From an uncultured Acetobacteraceae bacterium (lineage in GTDB: Bacteria > Pseudomonadota > Alphaproteobacteria > Acetobacterales > Acetobacteraceae): a stretch of DNA of 50,976 nucleotides. The notes below the pieces were generated by a model. That model was not told where the DNA came from. It did no database searches and was given only the letters and a program-made list of their open reading frames with translations. The stretch is from NCBI GenBank assembly GCA_903895595.1, contig CAITUP010000008.1, forward strand, positions 1 through 50,976, given 5' to 3'. Made by a program: the position numbers and the translations under genes. Below are positions 9,942-18,203 of this stretch, piece by piece (the stretch's first letter is position 1; the number at the start of each line of letters is the position of its first letter).

Positions 9942-11102
9942 CTATCCCGTCGCCGAAAGATCCGTCAGCCGCCGATGCTCGTCCATCGCGTACCGATCGG
10001 TCATCCCGGCCACGTAATCCCCGACGATCGTCGCCGCCCGCAGCGTCCCCGGCTCCCCAGCCCGAGCCCGCCAGTCGTCGGGTAACAGGCTGGGGTCGGC
10101 GTGGAGCAGGCGAAAGACTTCCTCGGTCAGGCGACGAGCCTTGGCGGTCATGCGATTGACCCGCCAGTGGCGGTACATCCGGGCGAACAGGAAATCCTTG
10201 ATCGCCTGATTGGCCTCCGCCACCGGATCGCTGAACATCACCACCCGCTGCTTCGCTCGGCGGATCGCGTCGGCGTTGGCGGGATCGAGCTTCGTCAGCC
10301 GCCGCCGCGTTTCCGCGATCAGGTCGGAGATCAGGGCATCGATCACCCGCCTTATCGTTTCGTGCCGCAGGCGCGGCGGCGGCATGTCCAGGCTCGCCAT
10401 CCGAGCCTGCGCCAAAGCGGGGCCGACGATCGGCAGATGCCGCAAATCCTCCGGCGCGAACAACCCGGCGCGGAGGCCGTCGTCCAGATCGTGGCTGTGA
10501 TAGGCGATATCGTCGGCCAGGGCGGCCACCTGCGCCTCGGCGCTGGCCTGGGTGTGCAGATCGAGCTTATGGCGCAGATTGTAATCGGCGATGTAGGCGG
10601 GCGGATCGCGCAGCGGGCCGTTGTGCTTGACCAGCCCCTCCAACGTTTCCCAGGTCAGGTTCAGCCCGTCCCATCCGGCGTAGCGGCTTTCCAGCATCGT
10701 CACGACGCGCAGGCTTTGTGCATTGTGGTCGAAACCGCCGAAGGGCTTCATCGCCAGATTCAGCGCTTCCTCTCCGGCGTGGCCGAACGGCGGGTGACCG
10801 AGGTCGTGGGCCAGGGCCAACGCCTCCGTCAAATCCTCATCCAGGCCGAGCGAGCGGGCGATGGAGCGGGCGACCTGCGCGACTTCGATGCTGTGGGTCA
10901 GGCGGGTGCGGAAGAAATCGCCTTCGTGATTGACGAAAACCTGGGTCTTGTATTGCAGTTTCCGGAACGCGGAGCTGTGGACGACGCGGTCGCGGTCGCG
11001 CTGCCAGGGGGACCGGCTGGCGGATTCCGGTTCGAGGTACAGCCGGCCGCGGGCAGAGGTCTGCTGCACGGCGTAGGGCGCCAGGGGGATACGGCCGGTC
11101 AT
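9942..11102 (-). CDS. dgt: Deoxyguanosinetriphosphate triphosphohydrolase-like protein
   Basis: This 386-residue HD-domain protein fits the dGTPase-like family, which removes triphosphate from dNTPs. The N-terminal SPWQRDRDRVVHSSAFRKLQYKTQVF and FFRTRLTHSIEVAQVARSIAR regions are highly characteristic. The HD metal site is seen as ALAHDLGHPPFGHAGEE, with a later Asp in AYHSHDLDDG. I chose ATG 11102 (MTGRIPLAPY) over an upstream GTG- or TTG-type extension. It is divergent from erpA with 80 bases between the starts, an arrangement common in alphaproteobacteria. Nucleotide specificity is not predictable from sequence. Confidence 0.93.
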   Translation of the reverse strand: MTGRIPLAPYAVQQTSARGRLYLEPESASRSPWQRDRDRVVHSSAFRKLQYKTQVFVNHEGDFFRTRLTHSIEVAQVARSIARSLGLDEDLTEALALAHDLGHPPFGHAGEEALNLAMKPFGGFDHNAQSLRVVTMLESRYAGWDGLNLTWETLEGLVKHNGPLRDPPAYIADYNLRHKLDLHTQASAEAQVAALADDIAYHSHDLDDGLRAGLFAPEDLRHLPIVGPALAQARMASLDMPPPRLRHETIRRVIDALISDLIAETRRRLTKLDPANADAIRRAKQRVVMFSDPVAEANQAIKDFLFARMYRHWRVNRMTAKARRLTEEVFRLLHADPSLLPDDWRARAGEPGTLRAATIVGDYVAGMTDRYAMDEHRRLTDLSATG

Positions 11103-11182
11103 GGAGCAGCGGCTTACACCGGGCGGCAAGCGTCTTCAATTGGACGTTTGATTCCCAGCGGTTCCGCCCTATCTTATACGGC

Positions 11183-11512
11183 ATGGAACAATTCGCAGTG
11201 ACCGACCGGGCCGCGGCCCGCATCGCCGAAATCGTCGCCGCCGAGGGCAAGACCGCCGCATTGCGCGTGGCTGTGCTCGCCGGCGGCTGCAGTGGCTTTC
11301 AGTACCGGTTCGAGCTGGATGAAACGCCCCAGGACGACGACCTGATCATCGAACAGGGCGCCGCCAAGGTGTTCGTCGACTCCGCCAGTCTGGACCTGCT
11401 GGCCGGATCGGAACTGGATTATACCGAGGCGCTGATGGGCGCACATTTCGCGGTACGTAATCCGAACGCGAAATCCGCCTGCGGGTGCGGGACGAGCTTC
11501 TCGCTGGATTGA
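11183..11512 (+). CDS. erpA: Iron-sulfur cluster insertion protein ErpA (A-type carrier)
   Basis: This 109-residue protein is a classic A-type Fe-S carrier. The three ligands are Cys36 in AGGCSGF and Cys100/Cys102 in KSACGCGTSF. Length and the terminal GTSFSLD-type end match ErpA/IscA proteins. It would accept clusters from the assembly scaffold and pass them to apo-proteins, which here could include the Rieske protein at 22624. It is divergent from the dGTPase-like gene. Distinguishing ErpA from IscA by sequence alone is uncertain, but the absence of an isc/suf operon nearby and the dgt neighbour favour ErpA. Confidence 0.92.
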   Translation: MEQFAVTDRAAARIAEIVAAEGKTAALRVAVLAGGCSGFQYRFELDETPQDDDLIIEQGAAKVFVDSASLDLLAGSELDYTEALMGAHFAVRNPNAKSACGCGTSFSLD

Positions 11513-11608
11513 TCCACGGGTGCCATGCGCCCGCAAAGGTTCCCAACCTCATCGCCCCAGCGTATAGCCATCGCAGCCCCAGCCGGGGTCGGGCGGAGGA
11601 CGAGCGGT

Positions 11609-13135
11609 ATGCGGCCGGTGCGGGTGTTGGGAACGACGATGGCGGTGTCGCTGCTGCTCACGGGCTGCAAGGCCGTTGGCCCCGATTTCCTTAGGCCCCT
11701 CGCCAACCTGCCCCAGGCATGGTCATCCGATAAGGCCAAACTAGGCCAACCGCCGAAAAGCGTGCCCGCCGAGACCGAGGCCGATCCAAACTGGTGGACC
11801 CTGTTCAACGACCCCGTCCTGACGGCGCTGGAACAGCGGGTCGCGAAAGGCAATCTCGATCTCCAGGCAGCCGCGCTGCGCCTGTCGGAGTCGCGCGCCG
11901 AACTGGGTGTCGCGCGGGCGGCGCAAATGCCGACGTCCCATGCCAATGCCGCCTATACCCGCCAGAAAGCCAGCAACACCGGCCAGTTCGCCCTGGCACC
12001 CGATGCGTTGGGAGCCAACGGTGCCTCCGGCAACACGGCCGGCGGCCTCGGGGCGCGGCATTTGAACGCCTTCGACGTGTTCCAGGTCGGGTTCGACATG
12101 TCCTGGGAACTCGATTTGTGGGGCCGGGTCCGGCGCAATGTCGAATCCGCCTCAGCGCTGCTGGAAGCGACGCAGGAAGCCCGACGCGGGCTGCTGCTGA
12201 CGACGCTGGCCGAGGTCGCGCGCGACTATATCGAACTGCGCGGCATTCAGGCCCAGCTCCACATCGCCCGCGACAACGTCAAAACCGCCCGTCAGAGCCT
12301 GAATCTGACCCAGCAGCGCGCCGCCGGCGGCGTCACCACCGATCTGGATGTGGCCAATGCCACCGCGCAGCTGCGCAACATTTCCGCGCAAATCCCCCGG
12401 TTGGAACAGCAGGAGGCCGCCGGCATCAACGCCCTTAGTCTGTTGTTGGGGGAACCGCCGAACGCCCTGCGTGCCGAACTGGAAACCGCCAAGCCGGTGC
12501 CGCCCGTGCCGCCGAAAGTGCCGGTGGGCGTGCCGTCCGACCTCGCCCGCCGCCGCCCCGACATCCGTCAGGCCGAGGCCCGCCTGCACGCCGCGACGGC
12601 CGATATCGGTGTGGCGGTCGCGGATTTCTATCCATCCATCAAAATCGGCGGCAGCATCGGCCTGCAATCGCAGCAGTTCGTCCGCATGTTCGACCTGAAC
12701 TCCCGCCTGCTGTCCGGCGGTCCCGGCCTGTCGGTGCCGCTGTTCGACGGCGGGCGCCTGCGGGAGACACTGAATTTCCGCAAGGCCGCGCAGCAGGAAG
12801 CCGCCATCGCCTACGAGAAAACCGTGCTGACGGCGTGGCATGAGGTCGACAACGCCATGACCGCCTACGCCGCCGAACAGGCTCGGCGGGAGCAGCTGCT
12901 GCTGGCCGAGAAAGCCAACCGGCACGCGCTGGGACTGGCGCAAAGCCGCTACCAGCAGGGCGTGGCGGACTTCCTCGCTGTGCTGGACGCCGAACGCAAC
13001 CTGCTGGCGACTCAGCTGCTGTTGGCCGACAGCACCACCACGATCTCTGCCAATCTGGTCGGGTTGTACAAGGCCCTCGGCGGCGGGTGGGAAGCGGAAT
13101 TGCCGCTGGCCGACGAAAAACCCGCCGAACGTTAA
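11609..13135 (+). CDS. NodT-family outer-membrane efflux lipoprotein
   Basis: This 508-residue outer membrane factor belongs to the RND/MFS tripartite-pump family. It opens with a lipoprotein signal (VSLLLTGC at ~13-20), then KAVGPDF and NWWTLFNDPVLTALEQRV, which is typical of the NodT group. The two repeated helical hairpins each carry family signatures (SRAELGVARAAQMP; RRPDIRQAEARLHAATADIGVAVADFYPSI). The ATG at 11609 is chosen because GGAGGA precedes it and the lipobox then lies correctly. No periplasmic adaptor or inner-membrane pump lies next to it, so it is an orphan here. It is followed 35 bases later by the beta-barrel gene. Confidence 0.9.
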   Translation: MRPVRVLGTTMAVSLLLTGCKAVGPDFLRPLANLPQAWSSDKAKLGQPPKSVPAETEADPNWWTLFNDPVLTALEQRVAKGNLDLQAAALRLSESRAELGVARAAQMPTSHANAAYTRQKASNTGQFALAPDALGANGASGNTAGGLGARHLNAFDVFQVGFDMSWELDLWGRVRRNVESASALLEATQEARRGLLLTTLAEVARDYIELRGIQAQLHIARDNVKTARQSLNLTQQRAAGGVTTDLDVANATAQLRNISAQIPRLEQQEAAGINALSLLLGEPPNALRAELETAKPVPPVPPKVPVGVPSDLARRRPDIRQAEARLHAATADIGVAVADFYPSIKIGGSIGLQSQQFVRMFDLNSRLLSGGPGLSVPLFDGGRLRETLNFRKAAQQEAAIAYEKTVLTAWHEVDNAMTAYAAEQARREQLLLAEKANRHALGLAQSRYQQGVADFLAVLDAERNLLATQLLLADSTTTISANLVGLYKALGGGWEAELPLADEKPAER

Positions 13136-13170
13136 CGGTTTTTTAACCTTTCGCTGCCATCCTCGGGGGC

Positions 13171-14454
13171 ATGCGAACGAGAGAGCGGCTCTGGCTATGC
13201 GCGATTGCCCTCAGTCTGGTGCTGTTGCAGCAGGCTCTGGGCGCCGGCTTGTCCGAAATCTTCGCCGAGGGCGTGCCCGGCTTCGGCACCGAGCCCGGTG
13301 TGACCGTGCAATCGCGCGTCCGCCCCGACGCCGAGGCCCCGCCGCTGCGCGAAGGCCCGTTACAGGCGATACCCAGGCTGGAAGAATCCATCGGCTACGA
13401 CGACAACGTGCTGAACGGCGCCAGCCGCAAAGGCAGCTGGCTGATCGGCACGCGGCCGTCGCTGCTGCTGGGGTCCAATTGGACGCGTGACGCGTTCGGC
13501 GCGTATTTCGCCGCCGGCGATACGCGATACCTCGGCCAGCCTCGGCAAAATCGCACCGACGGGTCCGCGGCGGTCGGCGGCACGCTGGACATCGGAGAAG
13601 ACAAGCTGACAATCGGTGTCGCGCATCTGAGCCAGCATGAGGATCGGTCGGACCTCAATGCCCTCGCCAGCGACCGTCCCGTTGTTTTTCGCGTCGACGA
13701 TGCCCGCGTATCCTACACCATGAATTTCGGCCGCTGGTCGCTGATGCCGGAGGCCAACGTGTCGTCGTGGCATTACGGCGACACCACCATCCTCGGCCAG
13801 TACGCTCGGCAGGCCTATCGGGACCGCACGATGCTGCGCGGCGGGGCTACTCTGCGCTACGAATTTGCGCCGCTGCGCAACCTGGTGCTGGTGACTCGGG
13901 CGATCGGGCAGCAGTACACCAGCCCCCTGCCCAGCCAGCCTAGCTTGAATTCCTCCGGCTATCAGGCCCTGATGGGTCTGGACTACGATGACGATACGCT
14001 GTGGCGCGCCCGCGTTCTGGTCGGCGGCGAAACCCGGCAATTCGCGGCCCCGGTGTATCGCCCGCGCACCGCCGCCATCGCCGAGGGCGAGCTGACCTGG
14101 AACCCGACCGGCATGACGACCATCCGCGGCACACTGACCCGCACGATCGAGGACGCGGCGCAGGAGGGCGTGTCGGGGTTCACCTACACCGCCGGGAAGA
14201 TCGCGATCGATCATGAGCTGTTCCGCAGCGTGCTGCTGAATGCCTCGGCCGGGTTGCGCCATGCGGCGTTCCTGCAAGGCGGCGTCCAGACCGGCGAAAC
14301 GGCGGGGCTGGGCGTGAGCTGGCTGTTCAACCGCTCCGCCCGGGTGTCCGCGACCTACGACCTGAACACGGCGCGCGGCGCCGGCCCGCTGAACACCGGC
14401 GCGACCGGGTATGCCCGAGACCTCGCGCTGCTGACGGTCCGGCTCGGCTTGTGA
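13171..14454 (+). CDS. Outer-membrane beta-barrel protein, exopolysaccharide type (BBP2_2-like)
   Basis: This 427-residue exported protein has a signal peptide (hydrophobic 8-23, ending GAG) and then alternating amphipathic strands with the opening AIPRLEESIGYDDNVLNGA, characteristic of the barrel proteins found in exopolysaccharide clusters (Pfam BBP2_2 type). Other strand pairs end in aromatic residues, and the last strand ends RDLALLTVRLGL. It probably sits in the outer membrane and helps export or anchor polysaccharide. Its stop overlaps the start of the glycosyltransferase (GTGA), which ties it to glycan synthesis. Strand number was not computed. Confidence 0.75.
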   Translation: MRTRERLWLCAIALSLVLLQQALGAGLSEIFAEGVPGFGTEPGVTVQSRVRPDAEAPPLREGPLQAIPRLEESIGYDDNVLNGASRKGSWLIGTRPSLLLGSNWTRDAFGAYFAAGDTRYLGQPRQNRTDGSAAVGGTLDIGEDKLTIGVAHLSQHEDRSDLNALASDRPVVFRVDDARVSYTMNFGRWSLMPEANVSSWHYGDTTILGQYARQAYRDRTMLRGGATLRYEFAPLRNLVLVTRAIGQQYTSPLPSQPSLNSSGYQALMGLDYDDDTLWRARVLVGGETRQFAAPVYRPRTAAIAEGELTWNPTGMTTIRGTLTRTIEDAAQEGVSGFTYTAGKIAIDHELFRSVLLNASAGLRHAAFLQGGVQTGETAGLGVSWLFNRSARVSATYDLNTARGAGPLNTGATGYARDLALLTVRLGL

Positions 14455-15239
14455 CGGGTCTGTCGCTGCTGGGATTGGAGCTGGCGGACCTCGACGCGGA
14501 TGCCGCCGCCGCCGCCATCGCCGCGCGGCCGGCGAACGGCCCGTTCGGTTACGTGGTGACGCCGAACGCGGATCATTACGCGCGGTTGGCGCGCGAACCG
14601 TCGCTGTTGCCAATTTATCGAGGCGCGCTGCTCCGCCTGTGCGATTCGCGGGTGATCGCCGGCACCGCGCGGCTGTTCGGTCTGCCTACCCCGCGGGTCG
14701 CCACCGGCAGCGACGTCACCGAGGCCCTGCTGACGCGGCATTTACATCCGGGGGAACGACTCACCATCGTCGGTTTGGACCCAAGTTACCTGCCGGCCTT
14801 GGTCGCCAAATGCGCCCTGGCGCCGCCGGCACATCACAATCCGCCGATGGGGTTCGAGCACGATCCAGCCGCCTTCGCCAAGGCCGTTACCTTTGTCGTC
14901 GCGCATCCCGCGCGTTTCGTGTTCCTTGCGGTCGGTTCCCCCCGGCAGGAGCGGTTGGCGGCGGCGATCGCGGCCACCGGTCAGGCGACCGGGACGGGCC
15001 TGTGCATCGGTGCCGGCCTGGAATTCCTGGCCGGGGCGAAACGACGAGCGCCGCGATGGATGCAGCGGGCGGGCTTGGAGTGGCTGGCGCGGCTGGTTGC
15101 CGATCCGATGCGGCTGAGCCGGCGTTACCTGATCGACTGTCCGTGGGTGTTTCGCCTGCTATGGCGGGAACGAGCGATCCGGCGCCGCAGCCGTTGCTTG
15201 CCGAAGACCCAGGTCCCGGCTAAGGCTGGAACCCCTTGA
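14451..15239 (+). CDS. WecG/TagA/CpsF-family glycosyltransferase
   Basis: The 262-residue protein is a GT26 glycosyltransferase that transfers N-acetylmannosaminuronate-like sugars to lipid-linked acceptors. Landmarks are VVTPNADHYARLAREPSLLPIY and LCDSRVIAG near the N-terminus, the FVFLAVGSPRQERLA motif in the middle, and a C-terminal RAPRWMQRAGLEWLARLVADPMRLSRRY block. The GTG start at 14451 overlaps the barrel-gene stop by four bases. The pair suggests a small exopolysaccharide locus, but polymerase, flippase and other transferases are absent from the window. Confidence 0.9.
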   Translation: MTGLSLLGLELADLDADAAAAAIAARPANGPFGYVVTPNADHYARLAREPSLLPIYRGALLRLCDSRVIAGTARLFGLPTPRVATGSDVTEALLTRHLHPGERLTIVGLDPSYLPALVAKCALAPPAHHNPPMGFEHDPAAFAKAVTFVVAHPARFVFLAVGSPRQERLAAAIAATGQATGTGLCIGAGLEFLAGAKRRAPRWMQRAGLEWLARLVADPMRLSRRYLIDCPWVFRLLWRERAIRRRSRCLPKTQVPAKAGTP

Positions 15240-15284
15240 AAAACCAGTGCCAAACTGGCCGCACCTTCACCGGATTGCCGTACG

Positions 15285-16073
15285 ATGGACGATGCCTCCC
15301 ACAGCTTGATCGTACTTTGGCTGCGCGATCCGGGCTGGACGACCTTGCTGATCCTCGGGGCCGGGTACACGGCGGTGGCGCTGATCCTCCATTGGCTCAG
15401 CTTCGGCCGGCCGTTCGCGCGGCTCGCCGACGGGTACCGCGGCGTGGTGCCGCCGTACCTGACCAGCCCGGCAATGGTGTTCGCCTTGATGACGGCGTTC
15501 CTCAGCAACGCGGTCGTTGGCATGAACCGGGACGCGGAGCGTGCCGTCCAGCAGGAACGGGACGGCGCGACGGCCATTATCCAATTCGCGGACATCGTGC
15601 CCGCTGCTCATGACCTGCATCGGTTGACGGAAATCTATATTCGAACGGTGTTGGACCGGGAGTGGTACCATCCACGGGATTTTGCCCCTGGCGATGCAGC
15701 CCTGCGGGCGCTGACCGAGGCGGTGCTGGCGTTACCCACCCGAGCCGCCGTTCCGCCCATGGTGCCGGCGCAATTGCTGCGCGAGGTCCGGGAGATCGGT
15801 TCCGCCCGTTCCATCCGGCGCGGGATCGTCGAATCCCATGCCGACGAAATCCCCTGGCTTTCCGTGCTGTTATTGGGTGTCCTGACCCAGGTCGGTATCG
15901 CGGTCGTGCAACTGGACAAGCGGAAACCGCAGGCGTTGGCTCTGGCCGTGACCACGGCGTCGATCATTGTCGTGTTGGGACTGATCGCGCTGATGGAACG
16001 GCCGTTCGACGGGATGCACGTCGTATCGTCCGCCCCACTGCAACGGGTGCTGCTGGCCGGCGAGGGTCGTTGA
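15285..16073 (+). CDS. DUF4239-like membrane protein
   Basis: This 262-residue protein has two N-terminal transmembrane stretches (LLILGAGYTAVALILHWLSF, then MVFALMTAFLSNAVVGM), a ~110-residue soluble loop, and two C-terminal helices (WLSVLLLGVLTQVGIAVVQL and ALAVTTASIIVVLGLIALM). That layout, with the central helix reading E-R-DGA-T, resembles the DUF4239/bestrophin-like family of unknown function. It starts 45 bases after the glycosyltransferase and could be part of that operon. The soluble loop faces the periplasm or cytosol depending on topology, which I cannot settle. Confidence 0.6.
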   Translation: MDDASHSLIVLWLRDPGWTTLLILGAGYTAVALILHWLSFGRPFARLADGYRGVVPPYLTSPAMVFALMTAFLSNAVVGMNRDAERAVQQERDGATAIIQFADIVPAAHDLHRLTEIYIRTVLDREWYHPRDFAPGDAALRALTEAVLALPTRAAVPPMVPAQLLREVREIGSARSIRRGIVESHADEIPWLSVLLLGVLTQVGIAVVQLDKRKPQALALAVTTASIIVVLGLIALMERPFDGMHVVSSAPLQRVLLAGEGR

Positions 16074-16076
16074 CGG

Positions 16077-16655
16077 CTATTTCTTTGCCGTCAGCTCTTT
16101 CCGCAGCCGTTCCACTTCCGCGCGCAGAGCCGCGATCTCGTCCTCGGGCTTGGGCGCGGGCTTCGGGAAGGGACTGAACATGGTCATCGCCCGTTCCATC
16201 ATCGCCACGTTCTGGCGGCTGACTTCCTCCATGTTCCCGAACGGGAACAGCCCGGTCATGGACCCCATGGTCTTCTGCACGGTCGCCCGCACCTGTTCCT
16301 GCTGTTCGGCGAAGGCCGACATCGCCTGATCCAGATAGTTGGGCACCAGCCCCTGCATCGACCCGCCGTACATCCCAATCAATTGCCGCAGAAACGCCGT
16401 CGGCAGCAGGTTCTGGCCCTTGCCTTCCTCTTCGACGATGATCTGAGTCAGCACGCCGCGGGTGATGTCGTCGCCGGACTTGGCGTCGTACACCACGAAG
16501 TCGCGGCCTTTGCGCACCATCTCCGCCAGATTGTCCAGCGTGATGTAGGCCGAGGTTTCGGTGTTGTAGAGCCGCCGGTTGGCGTATTTCTTCACAACGA
16601 CCGGCGGAATGTCCGCCGGTTTGCTTTCCGGTTCGGGGTGGGCAGTATCGGCCAT
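16077..16655 (-). CDS. phaR: Polyhydroxyalkanoate synthesis repressor PhaR
   Basis: This 192-residue regulator has the PHB/PHA accumulation regulator DNA-binding domain at its N-terminus (VVKKYANRRLYNTETSAYITLDNLAEMVRKGRDFVVYDAKSG...), a second accumulation domain (LLPTAFLRQLIGMYG) and a C-terminal coiled coil (EIAALRAEVERLRKEL). PhaR binds both DNA and PHA granules and represses phasin and pha genes until polymer forms. ATG 16655 gives the family N-terminus. It is divergent from the coiled-coil/PhaC-like pair, and a perfect dyad lies in the shared promoter region. Confidence 0.93.
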   Translation of the reverse strand: MADTAHPEPESKPADIPPVVVKKYANRRLYNTETSAYITLDNLAEMVRKGRDFVVYDAKSGDDITRGVLTQIIVEEEGKGQNLLPTAFLRQLIGMYGGSMQGLVPNYLDQAMSAFAEQQEQVRATVQKTMGSMTGLFPFGNMEEVSRQNVAMMERAMTMFSPFPKPAPKPEDEIAALRAEVERLRKELTAKK

Positions 16656-16710
16656 GCGTCCCTCGTCGTTCGCGCTCTTAGCCGTCAGCGCAGTCTTAAC
16701 ATGCGGCGGA

Positions 16711-16726
16711 TTTCGCAACTGCGAAA
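16711..16726. promoter_or_regulatory. Dyad in phaR / PHA-operon divergent promoter (operator candidate)
   Basis: TTTCGC and GCGAAA are perfect inverted arms around AACT. The site lies midway in the 110-base gap between the divergent phaR and the small gene at 16766. PhaR proteins bind short GC-containing palindromes near pha promoters, so an autoregulatory operator is a reasonable inference. No -10/-35 pair stands out. Confidence 0.4.
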
Positions 16727-16765
16727 GCCCCCCTATGATGCACCGCGAAGGAGCGTGGATGAAGC

Positions 16766-17119
16766 ATGACCGACCCCGGAACGCTGGCCCGCGACTGGAT
16801 CGCGTTATGGCAGAGCGAACTGGCCGCGACAGCGATGGACCGGGAGGTTCAGGAGAGCTGGCGCGCGCTGGTCGACCTCTGGGCGCGTTCGACCACGACG
16901 CTGATTCCGGCGGCCCCGCATGACGGACCGGCCGGACGCGCCGGGCCCGATGCTGCGCCGCGGCCCGCGCCCGCTGCTGCTGCATTTGACCCTCGGGACG
17001 CTGAAATCGACCGGCTCGAACGCCGGCTCGCCGAACTCGAGATACGACTGGGACAATTGGAGCGTGGTGGAGGAAGCAGTCCGCGCAAGCGCCGCGGGCG
17101 AGGTTCCGCCAACGGTTGA
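16766..17119 (+). CDS. Small coiled-coil protein, possible PHA-synthase accessory subunit
   Basis: This 117-residue protein opens with MTDPGTLARDWIALWQSELAATAMDREVQESW, passes through an Ala/Pro-rich linker (~52-72) and has a clear heptad coiled coil at ~76-98 (DAEIDRLERRLAELEIRLGQLE). It ends with a basic Gly/Arg tail. It lies between phaR and a PhaC-like gene and is read through the first ~200 bases of that gene in another frame. Position and architecture recall small PhaE/phasin-like partners of PHA synthases, but I cannot assign a family. No transmembrane segment or signal peptide is seen. Confidence 0.65.
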   Translation: MTDPGTLARDWIALWQSELAATAMDREVQESWRALVDLWARSTTTLIPAAPHDGPAGRAGPDAAPRPAPAAAAFDPRDAEIDRLERRLAELEIRLGQLERGGGSSPRKRRGRGSANG

Positions 17120-18110
17120 TCCCGGGCTGATCGCGGGGATCGCGGCTTATCGGCGGCACCCATGGTCGCGGGATTTGGCCGACCCGCCGCACGTGTGGGC
17201 CGAGGGCGGAAGCCGGATTCTGGACTATCGCGGCACCGGGGACGGCCCCATTGTGCTGTTCGTCCCCAGTCTGGTGAACAGAGCGCATGTGCTGGACCTA
17301 ATGCAGGGCCATTCCATGTTGCGGTTTCTGGCGGCCCACGGTGTACGGCCGTTGCTGCTGGATTGGGGTTGGCCGGGAGCGATCGAACGCGGCTTCACCC
17401 TGACCGATTACGTCGCTGGCCGGTTGGAACGCGCGATGGAAGCCGCTGTGGCGCTGGCCGGCGGGAAGATCGTGCTGGCCGGCTACTGCATGGGCGGCAA
17501 TCTGGCTGTCGCCGCCGCCGAACGCCGGCTCGATCTGGTCTCGGCCCTCGCGCTGCTGGCCACGCCCTGGGATTTCCACGCGCCCGACCCCGCACGAGCA
17601 CAGCGGGCGGCGGCCTGCTTGCCGATGCTGGAGCCGGCGATGGCGTTCAACGGCACGCTGCCGATCGACGTATTGCAGACGTTGTTCACCCTGCTCGACC
17701 CGTTCGGGGTCGGCGACAAGTTCCGCGCCTTCGCTCGGGTGGACCAGGACAGCGCGCGGGCGCGGCTGTTCGTGGCGATGGAGGACTGGCTGAACGACGG
17801 TTTGCCGCTGGTGGCAGGGGTGGCGCGGACGTGTCTGGGCACCTGGTATGGCGCAAATGCCCCAGCACGCGGCGAGTGGCGGATCGCCGGGCTGCCGGTC
17901 AATGCCGCTCGGCTGACGATGCCGGCATTCGTCGCGGCACCGGGGCGGGACCGGATCGTGCCGCCCGAGTCGGCGCGGGTTTTGGCGGCGGCAATTCCGG
18001 GGGCGGTTTTGCATGTGCCAGCGGCGGGACATGTGGGGATGGTCGCAGGGGCTGGGGCGGAGGCCGCCTTGTGGCGGCCGTTGCTGGGGTGGTTGGCGGG
18101 ACTGGGGTGA
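16920..18110 (+). CDS. PhaC-like alpha/beta-hydrolase (poly-hydroxyalkanoate synthase family)
   Basis: This 396-residue alpha/beta-fold protein carries the PHA-synthase lipase box GYCMGG with Cys190 as nucleophile instead of Ser, plus a late Asp (APGRDRIVPPES) and His (AAGHVGMVAG) for the triad. IVLFVPSLVNRAHVLDL and LLLDWGWPGAIERGFTLTDYV are typical of class III-like PhaC relatives. It would polymerise hydroxyacyl-CoA or cleave polyester. ATG 16920 and ATG 16950 (MLRRGPRPLLLHL, resembling the GPRPLPLHL opening that I recall for this family) are candidate starts; both overlap the upstream small gene by 170-200 bases. A start after 17050 would shorten the overlap but lose that block. Confidence 0.82.
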   Translation: MTDRPDAPGPMLRRGPRPLLLHLTLGTLKSTGSNAGSPNSRYDWDNWSVVEEAVRASAAGEVPPTVDPGLIAGIAAYRRHPWSRDLADPPHVWAEGGSRILDYRGTGDGPIVLFVPSLVNRAHVLDLMQGHSMLRFLAAHGVRPLLLDWGWPGAIERGFTLTDYVAGRLERAMEAAVALAGGKIVLAGYCMGGNLAVAAAERRLDLVSALALLATPWDFHAPDPARAQRAAACLPMLEPAMAFNGTLPIDVLQTLFTLLDPFGVGDKFRAFARVDQDSARARLFVAMEDWLNDGLPLVAGVARTCLGTWYGANAPARGEWRIAGLPVNAARLTMPAFVAAPGRDRIVPPESARVLAAAIPGAVLHVPAAGHVGMVAGAGAEAALWRPLLGWLAGLG

Positions 18111-18203
18111 AATTTGGACCACAAACCCCGCACGGACCGAATGCCCGGTTTCAGTCGATGCCGGGGTTTGCCGTCCGCGTCCCATTAAGGCGATCTCTGT
18201 ATA

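Noticed and set aside
16920-17119. Frameshift error as explanation for the overlap of the small coiled-coil gene with the PhaC-like gene
   Set aside because: Both frames have their own family-like or structured sequence and each ends or begins normally; a single indel would destroy one without restoring a known fusion. Kept as a finding instead.
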